A stretch of DNA of 55,997 nucleotides from an uncultured Prevotellaceae bacterium. Lineage in GTDB: Bacteria; Bacteroidota; Bacteroidia; Bacteroidales; Bacteroidaceae. The DNA lies in NCBI GenBank assembly GCA_900316575.1, contig ONDJ01000011.1, forward strand, positions 1-55,997, read 5' to 3'. The notes under the pieces were generated by a model. That model was not told the origin of the DNA, did not search any database, and saw nothing but the letters and a program-made list of their open reading frames with translations. The translations under genes were made by a program, and so were the position numbers. Positions 17,576 to 28,400 of the stretch are shown piece by piece. Numbering within the stretch: position 1 is the stretch's first letter; every line of letters starts with the position of its first letter.

Positions 17576-18337
17576 TTAGAAAATGCGACCGTTCAAGCGA
17601 ATGTTGAGTACGGGGTAAACACCAATGCCATTGATAACCTTTATAGCATCTCGTGCGTCTGCTGCACTTCCGTTGGGATCAATGTCTTTATACTTAACTT
17701 CGTGGAAGCCATAGTTAAGCATGTCTTGATTCCAGCTATAAACTTTAGGTTTACCCCAGAATTGAACGCCGAGGTCACATGTTACAGCAAAGCGATGCTT
17801 GCGTGGCACTGCACGTCCAAAACCAATACCAAGGTATGGCTTGAAATTGTTTACACGCACTTCAATGTTAGCAACACCTTCTGCATTAGCACCAAAAGGC
17901 TGTCCGCCAATGAGAATATAGCCACCATCCATCAGCAAGGTAGGAACTTCTGTATTCTTACCTGTAACCACGGCTTGCTTACCTAAGTAGAAACCTGCTG
18001 TGAAGTGGAAGGTGCTCTTTGTTGAGGGATAGATGTCAAAAAGTAGCTTCCAGTCGGTCATGTGGAGCGTACCTTTGGCATTGACTTTTTTGCCAGCAAC
18101 ATCGCCAGAGCGGTTGCCGTATTTTACATCATCACTATAGCTGAACGCGGGCATAAAGCTGATGCCAGTGCGAGCTTGTACGTAGCGGCCGATGGGTGCT
18201 GCTGCTTCAAAGCCTATACCATCAGTACCGAGCGAAATGCCGAGACTGAGGTGGTTGAACATTTCATTGTCTTGCGCCTTTAAGCCTGTTGGCAATAACA
18301 GTGTAAGACTAAGCGCGAACATTGCGAGTTTCTTCAT
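17576..18337 (-). CDS. Small outer-membrane beta-barrel protein
   Basis: The 253-residue protein starts at the ATG at 18337 (M-K-K-L-A-M-F-A-L-S-L), which opens a signal peptide ending near L-K-A-Q. A longer reading upstream would begin in the promoter and was rejected. The mature part alternates hydrophobic and polar residues with many Gly and aromatic positions (for example L-G-I-S-L-G-T-D-G-I-G-F-E). It ends in R-L-N-G-R-I-F, a C-terminal Phe typical of outer-membrane barrels. It is about the size of an 8-strand barrel. Role unknown. A good Bacteroidetes promoter lies 75 bp upstream. Confidence 0.75.
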   Translation of the reverse strand: MKKLAMFALSLTLLLPTGLKAQDNEMFNHLSLGISLGTDGIGFEAAAPIGRYVQARTGISFMPAFSYSDDVKYGNRSGDVAGKKVNAKGTLHMTDWKLLFDIYPSTKSTFHFTAGFYLGKQAVVTGKNTEVPTLLMDGGYILIGGQPFGANAEGVANIEVRVNNFKPYLGIGFGRAVPRKHRFAVTCDLGVQFWGKPKVYSWNQDMLNYGFHEVKYKDIDPNGSAADARDAIKVINGIGVYPVLNIRLNGRIF

Positions 18338-18411
18338 AATGGTGAGTGGTTTAGGGTTAATATTTGTTGTAAAACTTGCCTGGGGGAACAATTTTGTTAA
18401 TAACGACACGG

Positions 18412-18442
18412 CAAAAATATGTATTTTTGTTAAAACGGCAAG
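18412..18442 (-). promoter_or_regulatory. Predicted promoter of the outer-membrane barrel gene
   Basis: Read on the minus strand: TATTTTTG at 18419-18412 matches the -7 consensus TAnnTTTG, and CTTG at 18442-18439 is the -33 element, with a 19-base spacer. Confidence 0.6.
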
Positions 18443-18510
18443 CAATTGTTGCAAAAAAGCACTTTGCTGTGCCTTATTTTATTTGTTGTGTGATGATTTT
18501 CATGCAAAAA

Positions 18511-18550
18511 ACATCCCTCCAAAAGCTTTGAAAGTGCTTTGGAGGGATGT
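18511..18550 (-). terminator. Intrinsic terminator after the M60 peptidase gene
   Basis: ACATCCCTCC plus AAAAGC (18511-18526) pairs with GCTTTGGAGGGATGT (18536-18550), one bulged A. On the minus strand the stem is followed by a T-run (18510-18505). It lies 58 bases past the M60 stop. Confidence 0.85.
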
Positions 18551-18607
18551 GTGTGGATCTGTTCACCCCTAAAACCTAATGGATGTGGGGTAAATGCTCT
18601 ACAAAGA

Positions 18608-21337
18608 TTATTCGTTCGGGATATTTGGCGTTACACCAAATTCTACTTCGAACATGTCTTTGGAGTTTGAAATGGCTCTAACTGTGGCAGCATCAATGGT
18701 TTGAAGCGTGCCATCGTCTACAAGGGCATCCATGTCGGCCTTGAACTCTTGGAGCATTTCGGGCGTCATTTGGTAGTAGTATGTTCCGTAGTCGCCAATC
18801 TGCATAGAGATGGTGCGCAGGAATCCCCACTGCTCGAAGTAGGGCACGAGGTTGTAGCCTGTGGCGCGTGAAGCTTTGCGGATGAAGTTGAGCACGAAAG
18901 GAACTGTGTTGTCATTCTTGTTGATGCCGCTCTTGGTGAGATAACCGCGCGTTACCCAACAGCTACTGGGGAACATCTGACGCAGTACGGCGTACTTGCC
19001 GTTTTTGTTGCCATTCTGGGCAGAGGCAATGAGTTCGTACTTGTCAACACCGTTTTTGTTTTTCTCAACAAGTGGAAGCACTGAACCATTTTCGTCGTCA
19101 GTCATACGCAGGGATTCGAAGAGGTCTTGGGGGAATGTGGCGTTCCAATTGCGAGTAGCATACATGTTGAGCATCACGAACGGCGTGAGTGCTTCACCGC
19201 CCATTTCACTGTGGCAAATGCCGAGGTTGCGGTTGGTGATTTCAAAGTCGCCTCCTGCAAAGCTCCATGTTGCTGCCACGTTGTCGTTGACGGGGTGTAC
19301 CAAACTGTCGGCCATATAGGCTGCCAGTTTTTGGAAATCGGAGTTGAACGTGATTGCAGCGATGCTACTGCGTCCCTTGAAATTATCGCTTCGGCTGGTG
19401 CTGAAGGTCGTTCCGCTCTTATACGGATTGTCGTCAAGTGCTTTGCGACGGCCTGTTGGCCAGTAGTTGTTGATTTTATCACTGGTGTGATAACCCATGG
19501 CCATAATGTTGTAGTAGGAGAAGATGTTGTTAGACACTTCGCCCAAACTGCCCCAGCAATAGTAGGGGAGCATTTGGTGCTGATGGCCCCACTCGTGGGA
19601 GAGACCCCAGATGGCATCGTCGTCTTTCATCATCAGTGTGCCGCAGTTGAGCACGCGAGCCTGTTGGTTGTACATGAAGCTCACACCGTAGTAGCCTTGG
19701 AACATATAATAGGTATAGTTCACGTAGGCCATGGTGTGGTTCTTGGGGATGTGATTGTATTTTTCCAGTCCGAGCAGACGGTGTTCCCAAACGATAAGGC
19801 TGTCGAGCACGTTCATGAATTGTAGGTAGCCTTTTGCAGCGTCGGTACTGGTCTTACAATGCTTGTAGAGACCATAGCTGGTGTTGTAGCCCACTTCCCA
19901 AACGGAGTGAACGCGGCGACCTACCACATCAATACAGCGGTTTACGGCTTTGGCGAGAATGTTGTGCATTTCGTCGTTGGTCTTATCTTTAGAGAGATAG
20001 CCGTTGACTTCGCCATTGATGAAGTGGACTTTGATGTCGGGGTGTGTGGTTTCGTCGGGTTCGCCATAAACGAAGTAGTTGATGTAGGCCAAACCAGGGA
20101 AGTCGCTTGAGTATTCTATGGTGTTGAGACCGTTGCGCAGTGCATACGTGTAAACCGCTGGTCCGCCACCTTCGCCTTTTTCATTAAGTTCTTTGGAATA
20201 CCAAGCAACGACGCGCAGACCAACGCTGCCGACGTTGTCGGGAATGCCACTCACAGCGATGATGTGCTTACCTTTGGAAATCTGAATGCCAGTGACACCT
20301 TCGCAGTGGTCATAGTATTTACCAGGCGCGTTGAGCAAGTCGGAAATGTATTCGGGCGAGCTGTAGCAGCTATAGGTTGCTATGCGATATTCGCGTGAGT
20401 ATGTGTTGTTGAAGAGCTTATAGGCCACGCTCTTAATGAACGGATTTGTGAGGTTCTCAATCTCTTCAGCCGTTACGTCCGGGCGTAGTTCGCTATATAT
20501 ATTGTCGGCGAAAACGTTGAGCTGACTTTGAATACTGGGGTCGGTCTCGCGGAACTGCATTTCAGCACAACTGGCAAAACCATTGGAACCGCTCTTAACA
20601 ACGATGCGAATGCGCGTGGGATTGATAAGGCCTCCGTTGAAGACTACGCTACTGGTGTAGCTGCTTTGCCCGAAGTCGTACGAACCATAAAGCTTCTCGC
20701 TCTCGCCGTTTGCTGTGACATATACGTCAACAAGGCCGAAGTAGCCATTGGCAGTGCCGTCCTGACGAGGCACGTAGTTGAAGTAGTCGATTCGTTCTAC
20801 GTTGCGGAAATTGTAGGTCAGGGTTATTGGGTTTCCTGCATTGACACCGCCTGAGTAGGGGCTGTGCCAAAGTGTGGAGAGTGAGCCGTCGTAGGTACGC
20901 TCTATGCCCTCGCCAGACTGAGAAGATGAAGCCGTGCCAGAGCTTGGCTTGATTACGATGTCGTCGGGCACTTCGTTGGCGAAATTGTCAAAGAGCTGTG
21001 TAATGACGAGCTTTTGTGTGTTGGCTCCATCTGTACTGCGGAAGGTGATATTGCCCACGCGCTGTCCTTCGGTGAAGTTTGTTGTGGCGTGCAGATACAC
21101 TTTGTCGCCACTGACGCGATAGACGGTCAGCCAGTCGGTCGCATCGCTCTCAACGGTGAAGGCAGTATTGGCTTGAATGGTGTAGCAAAGCGTGCGCTCT
21201 AAAGCACCTATCGTCTGAGCATGGGGCGTGATGAGCACGGGAGTGGCATCGGTGTATTCTTCCTGAGCCAAAGCTACGGGGCTACCCACAGCGATGAGCA
21301 GGCAAACCGTGACTATATATTTATATATGGTGTTCAT
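18608..21337 (-). CDS. M60-family (enhancin/mucinase-like) metallopeptidase with BACON and CBM32-like domains
   Basis: The 909-residue protein has a signal peptide (to about residue 24). A BACON-like Ig domain (~40-115, with D-W-L-T-V near residue 67) and a discoidin/CBM32-like domain (~125-270) follow. The peptidase region carries the zinc motif H-E-W-G-H, His581-Glu582-x-x-His585, preceded by A-I-W-G-L-S. M60-like peptidases cleave glycoproteins next to O-glycans, and Bacteroides members degrade mucin. There is no lipobox and no T9SS tail, so the route to the surface is unclear. It lies 50 bp downstream of the leucine-rich-repeat gene and probably shares its transcript. Substrate class is from the family, not shown by sequence. 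Confidence 0.88.
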   Translation of the reverse strand: MNTIYKYIVTVCLLIAVGSPVALAQEEYTDATPVLITPHAQTIGALERTLCYTIQANTAFTVESDATDWLTVYRVSGDKVYLHATTNFTEGQRVGNITFRSTDGANTQKLVITQLFDNFANEVPDDIVIKPSSGTASSSQSGEGIERTYDGSLSTLWHSPYSGGVNAGNPITLTYNFRNVERIDYFNYVPRQDGTANGYFGLVDVYVTANGESEKLYGSYDFGQSSYTSSVVFNGGLINPTRIRIVVKSGSNGFASCAEMQFRETDPSIQSQLNVFADNIYSELRPDVTAEEIENLTNPFIKSVAYKLFNNTYSREYRIATYSCYSSPEYISDLLNAPGKYYDHCEGVTGIQISKGKHIIAVSGIPDNVGSVGLRVVAWYSKELNEKGEGGGPAVYTYALRNGLNTIEYSSDFPGLAYINYFVYGEPDETTHPDIKVHFINGEVNGYLSKDKTNDEMHNILAKAVNRCIDVVGRRVHSVWEVGYNTSYGLYKHCKTSTDAAKGYLQFMNVLDSLIVWEHRLLGLEKYNHIPKNHTMAYVNYTYYMFQGYYGVSFMYNQQARVLNCGTLMMKDDDAIWGLSHEWGHQHQMLPYYCWGSLGEVSNNIFSYYNIMAMGYHTSDKINNYWPTGRRKALDDNPYKSGTTFSTSRSDNFKGRSSIAAITFNSDFQKLAAYMADSLVHPVNDNVAATWSFAGGDFEITNRNLGICHSEMGGEALTPFVMLNMYATRNWNATFPQDLFESLRMTDDENGSVLPLVEKNKNGVDKYELIASAQNGNKNGKYAVLRQMFPSSCWVTRGYLTKSGINKNDNTVPFVLNFIRKASRATGYNLVPYFEQWGFLRTISMQIGDYGTYYYQMTPEMLQEFKADMDALVDDGTLQTIDAATVRAISNSKDMFEVEFGVTPNIPNE

Positions 21338-21387
21338 GTTGATTTGTGTGTTTTATGTAGACCAAAGAATGTTGTCGAGTGGCGTTG

Positions 21388-22875
21388 TTAACGAATGAAT
21401 ACTTTTTTGCCTCCAATGATATACACGCCTCGTTGTGGATTGGTGACGCGACGGCCTTGCAAGTCATAGATCGGAGCATTATCCATCTCGTTAGTATCAA
21501 GCGTTATGTTGCCTATGGCTGTTGCTGTGGGCTCGTTGATGGTGAAGGGTTCTGAAACAAACGTGTAGTCCTTGTAATACCCCGTGGTGTTGGTGAGTTT
21601 GATGACAATCGTGCGGTATTCTTTGAGGAAAGTGAATTTGTTTCCTGTTACTGTGTAATCGCCGTCACCGGCACTAACGAGATATTGTACAAGCTCTGTG
21701 CTATCGTTTCCATTAACGCTAATGAAGGTAAGCACATTGCGTGCACTTCCGTTGCCATCGATGCGCAAAGGAGTGAGGTCAACGATATAATCTGTGTTGG
21801 TGCGTGAAGCATAACTCGGGTTTTGCGTCACATAGAGTGCGCTGTAAGTTTCTCCATCAACAACGACACTCCCTTGCTTAAATCCCATGTCAGTGGTAAG
21901 GGCAAAGGGGCGTTGAGGATAGACATTGAGATACTTCATCTTGGACGTGGTGCGGGGCAGTCCGTTGAAGTGCAGGCGATTACCTCGAATGTCGCAAATA
22001 TATATAGTGTCGCGGGCAGCGCGTGTGGTGAAAGGCAAGCTTGTCAGTTCGTTGTCGGCTGCGAAAATTTCGCTGACTACTTTTGTGTTGCTGAGGTCGA
22101 GCGTAGTGATGCTGTTGCCAGTGATGTCTATCTGTTGCAGTCCGCTGAACGGCGTAACATTGAGTGCTGTGAGGGAATTGCCTGCGGCATCAATTGTCGT
22201 GAGACGTCCTTCAGACGGGAGCGTCAAGCGCGTCAGCACGTTGCCCGAGCAGTTGAGATAGTCAAGTTCGGTGTTGCTGGATACGACTGCTTGCTTAATG
22301 CGTCCGTTGTCGCTGATGTCAAGGTATTGCAGGTTTGCAAACGTTCCTACATAGTTCGTACTGGTTGACGTACCGCTGAGGCTACCCAGTTCGTTGTTAG
22401 AAATGTTGAGTGTTTCTACGTTGGGGTGATTGCTCACTGAGAGGCTCAATGCTTTCAATGCGTTGTGGGAGCAGTCTAAGTCGAGCAGGTTTTTGCCCAA
22501 CGCCCTAACTGCAAGAGCTGAGAGCTCGTTGTAGCTCAAATAGACCGACTTGAGATTAGGAGCATTCGTAAGGTCCACCGCTGTGAGTCCCTGCCCCTCG
22601 CAGATGATGGTGTTGAGGAACTGATCGCCTGTGATGGTAACGGTTTGTCCAGCAAGTGTACCTGAAACTTCGAGTAGCACGTCTAAAGTGTTGGAATAGC
22701 TTACCGCATTTCCGTCGCCCCAATCAACGTTGATGCCACCTGGCGTTCTGTTTACAGTGAACGTCAGTGTCTCACCCACAGCTCGCGATGTGGTGAGCGT
22801 GAGGGTCTGTTCCTGCGCCGAAAGCACTGTAGGAAGCAGGAGCAGAGCCACGATGAATGTGTAAATCTTTTTCAT
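21388..22875 (-). CDS. Leucine-rich-repeat surface protein with T9SS sorting tail
   Basis: The 495-residue protein has a signal peptide ending near L-S-A-Q. An N-terminal region contains V-D-W-G-D-G-N (PKD-like). From about residue 90 to 300 it carries short leucine-rich repeats of the form L-x-x-L-D-(I/C)-S-x-N-x-L. The C-terminus I-Y-D-L-Q-G-R-R-V-T-N-P ... G-V-Y-I-I-G-G-K-K-V-F-I-R is a canonical Prevotella-type T9SS sorting domain. The protein should be surface-exposed; related BspA/internalin-like proteins act in adhesion. It lies between a secreted metalloprotease and the M60 peptidase on one strand. Partner and ligand are unknown. Confidence 0.87.
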   Translation of the reverse strand: MKKIYTFIVALLLLPTVLSAQEQTLTLTTSRAVGETLTFTVNRTPGGINVDWGDGNAVSYSNTLDVLLEVSGTLAGQTVTITGDQFLNTIICEGQGLTAVDLTNAPNLKSVYLSYNELSALAVRALGKNLLDLDCSHNALKALSLSVSNHPNVETLNISNNELGSLSGTSTSTNYVGTFANLQYLDISDNGRIKQAVVSSNTELDYLNCSGNVLTRLTLPSEGRLTTIDAAGNSLTALNVTPFSGLQQIDITGNSITTLDLSNTKVVSEIFAADNELTSLPFTTRAARDTIYICDIRGNRLHFNGLPRTTSKMKYLNVYPQRPFALTTDMGFKQGSVVVDGETYSALYVTQNPSYASRTNTDYIVDLTPLRIDGNGSARNVLTFISVNGNDSTELVQYLVSAGDGDYTVTGNKFTFLKEYRTIVIKLTNTTGYYKDYTFVSEPFTINEPTATAIGNITLDTNEMDNAPIYDLQGRRVTNPQRGVYIIGGKKVFIR

Positions 22876-22993
22876 GTTGTTATATGTTGGTTAGTTTTTC
22901 TATTGTCTCTGTAAGGTAGTTCTTCGCATTAAATACAACGCAAATATAGGCGTTCGCTCTTAAAAAGGATGATAGGTTTGTGTTAAAAAAACA

Positions 22994-25363
22994 TCAATCT
23001 ATTTTGAGTACACGTTCAATTGCGTCAGAAAGGGCTGCATAGTGCGCGTTTTCCTGTTGTTTTTCAAGTTGTTTTTGCAAGCTCTTGAGTGTAAACAACA
23101 CCGCTGCACGCGGACGCGCATCTGCACCTGCATCTTTGAAATAGGATGTCAGTCCGTTTACGTATGTTCGTTGCAATCCTTTTCGGTATTCCGTGGGGTC
23201 TTGGCCAGTGGTCAGCTCTTTAAACACCATGGCTGTCAAGTCTTTCAGGTATTGGTCGGCGGGATACTCCGTGTTGAGATAGAGGAGCTGGCCCTCGCTG
23301 ATCAATTGTTGAACGACGGGCCTGCCTACAGCCAATGTTAGTTCTAAAGGATTTGACGTGAGACGATCAATATATGGCACCTCAATGAGCCATTTAGGTT
23401 CGTTGAGCACTTGCTCATCGAGGAATGCGAGTGCACGCTTTTGCATATCAAGCGGAGTGGGGCGGTAGGTTGCGCCGAGTTCATGAACAGCTTTGAAGTC
23501 TGTAAATGTACCGCCGATATAGCGCACTGCGTGGTTTAAGTAGCGGCGCAGTTGTGAACGCACCGTATTATAGTTGTCTGCCAAGTAGGTGTTGTTCACA
23601 TCGCCCAGATCATAACTCCACGCAGGAAGCTGCGGCAGCATCCACTTGAGGTTGGCTATACCATAATTACCAGCTTTGACGGGGTCATCGCCAAGATCTT
23701 CTGTCTGACAGCGTGGGTCGCTGCGCCGGCTTTCGCCATCGCCAAACCACAAACGTCGGTTGCCTTTGTAGTATTTTTCCATAAGGTTGGCTTCAAGTTC
23801 GCGATGGTCGCTCACTTCGTCAAATGCTTCCCACATGGGTGTGTAGCCCCATCGTATTGCCCAGATGTCGTAATCGCCGATGCGTGGGAAAATACCCTTG
23901 CGGCTGATGCCGTCGGTTGGTTGGGCTACGTAGTTGAAGCGTGCATAGTCCATGATACTGGGCGTGTGGCCATGGGCTTCAACCCAGACTTTGTCGCGAA
24001 GACTGTCAACGGGCACGGTGCTACTGCTACCGAAGTTATGACGCAGTCCGAGCGTGTGGCCTACTTCGTGTGACGAGACGAAACGAATAAGTTCGCCCAT
24101 CAGTTCGTCATCAAAGCGCATGGCACGTGCGGCCTCGTCGAGGGTTGCGGCTTGCACCATGTACCAATCGTGTAGAAGCTGCATCACATTGTGGTACCAG
24201 CAGATGTGGCTTTCGAGGATTTGACCAGTGCGTGGGTCATGCACGTTGGGGCCATAGGCGTTTTCGATGGGAGAGGCTAAGTAGCGTATCACACTGAAAC
24301 GTGCGTCTTCCATACTCATGGTGCTGTCGTTCTCGGGCCATTCTCGGGCTTGAATGGCATTCTTGAAACCAGCTGCTTCGAATGCCACCTGCCAGTCTTC
24401 AACTCCTTTGATAAGATAGGGACGCCAACGCTTGGGTGTCGCAGGGTCTATATAATATATAATAGGCTGCTTGGGCTCGACCAATTCGCCGCGCATCATG
24501 GCAGCTAGGTCGGCACTATCTTTTGGCTCAAGCCGCCAGCGCGTGATGAAACGGCGCGGCTCTACGTGTTGTTGATAGTCTGAAAACTCTGTGTATTGAT
24601 CCGTGAAATAGCCAACGCGGGGATCAAACAAGCGTCGCGGCATTTCTGTTTTCGGTAGCAGTACAAAACTGATGTTCAGTCCCACGGTGATTTTACCAGT
24701 GGTTCGTGAGGAAGGCGTAGGGCCTTGAGGTGCTGACCATGTGGTAAGCAAGCGCACTTCGGTGTTGAGTGGGAAACTCTTGATGGTTTCTATATCTGAT
24801 AAGTTGGGCATCATTCCCTGAACGCCTAGGTTTTGTTTCTCACTCCGCGAGAGAGTTAGTGTTCCGTTGTCGCTGAGGAAGAAGTTGCTTACGTTTACGC
24901 GGGTTGTGCCTCGTGTGGCATTGGTTTCAGGCTTGAACACAGCAATAACGGGATTGCTGCTGTTGGCTTCAACAGCACGTCCTATTGCATCGTATTGGTT
25001 CGCAACGGTTACGATGAGCTTGGAGCGCAGGCGTATGTCTCCACCTGCGGTTTTCTCCCAATACATGGTCTGCTGATTGACCTGTTCGCCGCCGTATTTG
25101 CCGTATCCAGCTGGGGTTGATGTGTATCTAACCGTAACGAGCAGTTCGCGCTTTAAGAGTGAGTCAGGGATTTCCAAAAACCAGTCCTTTCCCTGATGTA
25201 CCACGCCGAACATTCCTGGCTGTTTGCGGCTTGGCATACGTAGCTGGTTGTCTGATGGTGTTGACGTGGTTGGCTGGCTACCATTCTGCACACGGCCCAA
25301 TAGGGGCTGTGCCGTAGTCTGTAGTGAAGCTGCCAGCAAAAAGAGAATAAACAATTGTTTCAT
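22994..25363 (-). CDS. Secreted zinc metalloprotease of the DUF5117/DUF5118 type
   Basis: The 789-residue protein has a signal peptide (~19 residues). A G-M-F-G-V-V-H-Q-G-K-D-W-F-L-E-I-P segment (DUF5118-like) comes next, then a beta-rich DUF5117-like region to about 290. The catalytic part carries H-E-V-G-H-T-L-G-L-R-H-N: His432, Glu433, His436 and His442, the extended metzincin-like HExxHxxGxxH motif. The C-terminal third is helical. Such proteases are common exported enzymes in Bacteroidetes, with no firmly known substrate. The gene is 118 bp upstream of the LRR gene; three secreted proteins in a row suggest a shared surface-proteolysis or adhesion role. Confidence 0.88.
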   Translation of the reverse strand: MKQLFILFLLAASLQTTAQPLLGRVQNGSQPTTSTPSDNQLRMPSRKQPGMFGVVHQGKDWFLEIPDSLLKRELLVTVRYTSTPAGYGKYGGEQVNQQTMYWEKTAGGDIRLRSKLIVTVANQYDAIGRAVEANSSNPVIAVFKPETNATRGTTRVNVSNFFLSDNGTLTLSRSEKQNLGVQGMMPNLSDIETIKSFPLNTEVRLLTTWSAPQGPTPSSRTTGKITVGLNISFVLLPKTEMPRRLFDPRVGYFTDQYTEFSDYQQHVEPRRFITRWRLEPKDSADLAAMMRGELVEPKQPIIYYIDPATPKRWRPYLIKGVEDWQVAFEAAGFKNAIQAREWPENDSTMSMEDARFSVIRYLASPIENAYGPNVHDPRTGQILESHICWYHNVMQLLHDWYMVQAATLDEAARAMRFDDELMGELIRFVSSHEVGHTLGLRHNFGSSSTVPVDSLRDKVWVEAHGHTPSIMDYARFNYVAQPTDGISRKGIFPRIGDYDIWAIRWGYTPMWEAFDEVSDHRELEANLMEKYYKGNRRLWFGDGESRRSDPRCQTEDLGDDPVKAGNYGIANLKWMLPQLPAWSYDLGDVNNTYLADNYNTVRSQLRRYLNHAVRYIGGTFTDFKAVHELGATYRPTPLDMQKRALAFLDEQVLNEPKWLIEVPYIDRLTSNPLELTLAVGRPVVQQLISEGQLLYLNTEYPADQYLKDLTAMVFKELTTGQDPTEYRKGLQRTYVNGLTSYFKDAGADARPRAAVLFTLKSLQKQLEKQQENAHYAALSDAIERVLKID

Positions 25364-25440
25364 TGTTCAGCGATGTCTTAATATCTCTATATGATGTTTG
25401 TATTAGAAAGTTGCGTCAATGTAGGAAGAATATCTTTTCT

Positions 25441-28400
25441 TTAGTATTCCTCCCAGCTCTTGATTTCAATGTCGTCAAGTTTGAGTGTGCAGAAAGCAGC
25501 GATGAAGGCCGAAGCCAAGCGTGCGTTGGTGATGAGCGGAATGTTGAGGTCAACGGCTGTGCGGCGCACCTTGTATCCATTGGTGAGTTCGCGCGGGGTA
25601 AGGTCCTTGGGCACGTTTACCACGAAGTCCACCCCGCCTCGGTGCATCAGGTCGAGCACGTTTTCGGCTTCGCTTTCTGTGTCGCTGGGCCAGCGCACAA
25701 GGGTGTTTGCTATTCCATTTTCGGAGAGGTAGCGACTGGTGCCGGGGGTGGCATAGAGGTTGTAGCCGTTTTCGACCAGCATTTGAGACGCTGTGAGGAG
25801 GTCTGCCTTTTGGTGCGCATTGCCCGTTGAGAGCAAAATGTTCTTTTGGGGAATGCGATGGCCCACGCTTAGTAGTGCTTTCATCAGTGCATCGCGGCTG
25901 TCGTCGCCAATGCAACCAACTTCGCCCGTACTGCTCATATCTACACCAAGCACGGGGTCGGCATTCTGCAATCGGTTGAAACTAAACTGCGATGCTTTTA
26001 TGCCCACGTAGTCTAAGTCAAAGAGTGAAGCTGAAGGCGGGTCAATTGGCAAGTCGAGCATCACGCGCGTGGCAAGTTCGATGAGGTTCACCTTGAGCAC
26101 CTTGCTGACGAATGGGAACGAACGCGAAGCGCGCAGGTTGCACTCAATGACTTTGATGTCGTTTTCGCGAGCAAGGAACTGTATGTTGAACGGACCGCTA
26201 ATGTGTAGCTCGCGTGCGATTTGGCGTGAAATCTTCTTGATGCGGCGCACCGTTTCTACATAGAGTTTCTGAGGTGGGAACTGAATGGTGGCATCGCCGC
26301 TGTGTACGCCTGCAAATTCGATGTGTTCGCTGATGGCGTAAGCTATGACCTCGCCATCGCGTGCCACTGCGTCCATCTCTATTTCTTTGGCGTGCTCGAT
26401 GAATTGGGATACTACGACGGGGTGTTCTTTGGAAACGTCGGCTGCAAGGCGCAGGAAGCGTTCCAACTCTTCCATGTTGCTGCATACGTTCATTGCGGCT
26501 CCTGAGAGCACGTAGCTTGGACGAACCAATACGGGGAAGCCTACTTGGTCGATAAAACCATGAATGTCGTCCATTGTGGTCAGTGCGCTCCATGCAGGCT
26601 GGTCCACACCGATGCGACGCAGCATTTCGCTAAACTTTTCGCGGTCTTCAGCATTGTCGATGTATTTGGCTGCCGTACCCAGGATGGGCACTTGCTGTGC
26701 ATCAAGGCGCATGGCCAAATTGTTTGGAATTTGTCCGCCCGTGCTTACAATGACTCCACGCGGTGTTTCAAGCTCAATGATGTCCATCACGCGCTCAAAC
26801 GTCAATTCGTCAAAGTACAAGCGGTCGCACATGTCGTAGTCGGTGCTGACCGTTTCGGGGTTGTAGTTGATCATCACACTGCGCAACCCCTCCTTGCGTA
26901 TGGTTTCGAGTGCTTGCACACCACACCAGTCGAATTCCACACTGCTTCCGATGCGATAGGCTCCACTGCCTAATACCACAACGCTACGGTTGTCGCCTTC
27001 AAAGCGCACATCGTGTGTTGTGCCACTGTAGGTGAGGTAGAGGTAGTTGGTTTTTGCGGGATATTCTGCGGCTAGGGTGTCAATGCGCTTCACCATGGGC
27101 ATAATGCCACGTCGTTTGCGTTCTTCGCGTACGCTTTCTCCTGCTTGCGTTGCCCCCATCTTTGTGTCAAGACGCAAGGCGCGTGCTATCTGGAAGTCAG
27201 TGAAACCTTCGCGCTTGGCCTGTCGAAGCAGGTTGTCAGAGAGGTCTTCGAGCGAAGAGAGTTTGCGCAGTTCGGCGTTGGTTCTAAAGATGTTTTGCAG
27301 TTTGTAGAGGAACCACTTGTCAATCTTGGTCAGTTCGTGAATGCGCTCTACGCTCATTCCGTCGAAGAATGCCTTTTCGATGACCAAAAGACGCTTATCT
27401 GTTGGGGCAGCGAGCGAGGCTTCGATGTCATCAATCTTGAGTTCGCGGTTGCCCACAAAGCCGTGAAGCCCTTGTCCAATCATGCGAATGCCTTTCTGAA
27501 TGGCTTCTTCAAAAGTGCGTCCGATTGCCATGACTTCGCCCACACTCTTCATTGACGAACCGAGTTCGCGGTCAACGCCGCGGAATTTCCCGAGGTCCCA
27601 ACGCGGTATTTTGCAAACCACATAGTCTAACGCTGGTTCAAAGAATGCACTGGTGGTGCGGGTTACGCTGTTTTTGAGGTCGAAGAGGCCATAACCAAGT
27701 CCAAGTTTAGCGGCTACAAAAGCCAGGGGATAGCCCGTTGCTTTGCTGGCTAAGGCTGATGATCGGCTCAAGCGAGCGTTTACTTCAATGACGCGATAGT
27801 CTTCGCTGAACGGGTCGAAGGCGTATTGCACGTTACATTCGCCCACAATGCCTATGTGGCGAACGATGCGAATGGCCAGTTCGCGTAGCTTGTGATATTC
27901 TGAGTTGGTAAGCGTTTGCGATGGAGCAATAACGATGCTTTCACCGGTGTGAATTCCTAGCGGATCGAAGTTCTCCATGTTGCAGACGGTGATGCAGTTG
28001 TCGTACCGGTCGCGCACCACTTCGTATTCTATTTCTTTCCAACCTTTAAGGCTCTTTTCTACCAGTACTTGTGGCGAGAATGCGAAGGCTTTTTCCAACA
28101 AGACGTTGAGCTCCTCTTCAGTGGCTGCAAAGCCGCTACCCAGTCCGCCCAATGCATAGGCGGCACGGACAATAACAGGATAGCCCAGCGTTTCGGCGGC
28201 GGCGCGAGCACTTTCAGGCGTTTCGCAGGCTTCGCTCTTGATGGTGTTTACCCCGATTTCATCCAACCTGCGCACAAAGAGGTCGCGGTCTTCGGTGTCC
28301 ATGATAGCGCGTACGGGCGTGCCGAGTACTTGCACAGCATACTTTTCAAACACTCCGTTTTCATAGAGTTCTACACCACAGTTGAGTGCTGTCTGTCCGC

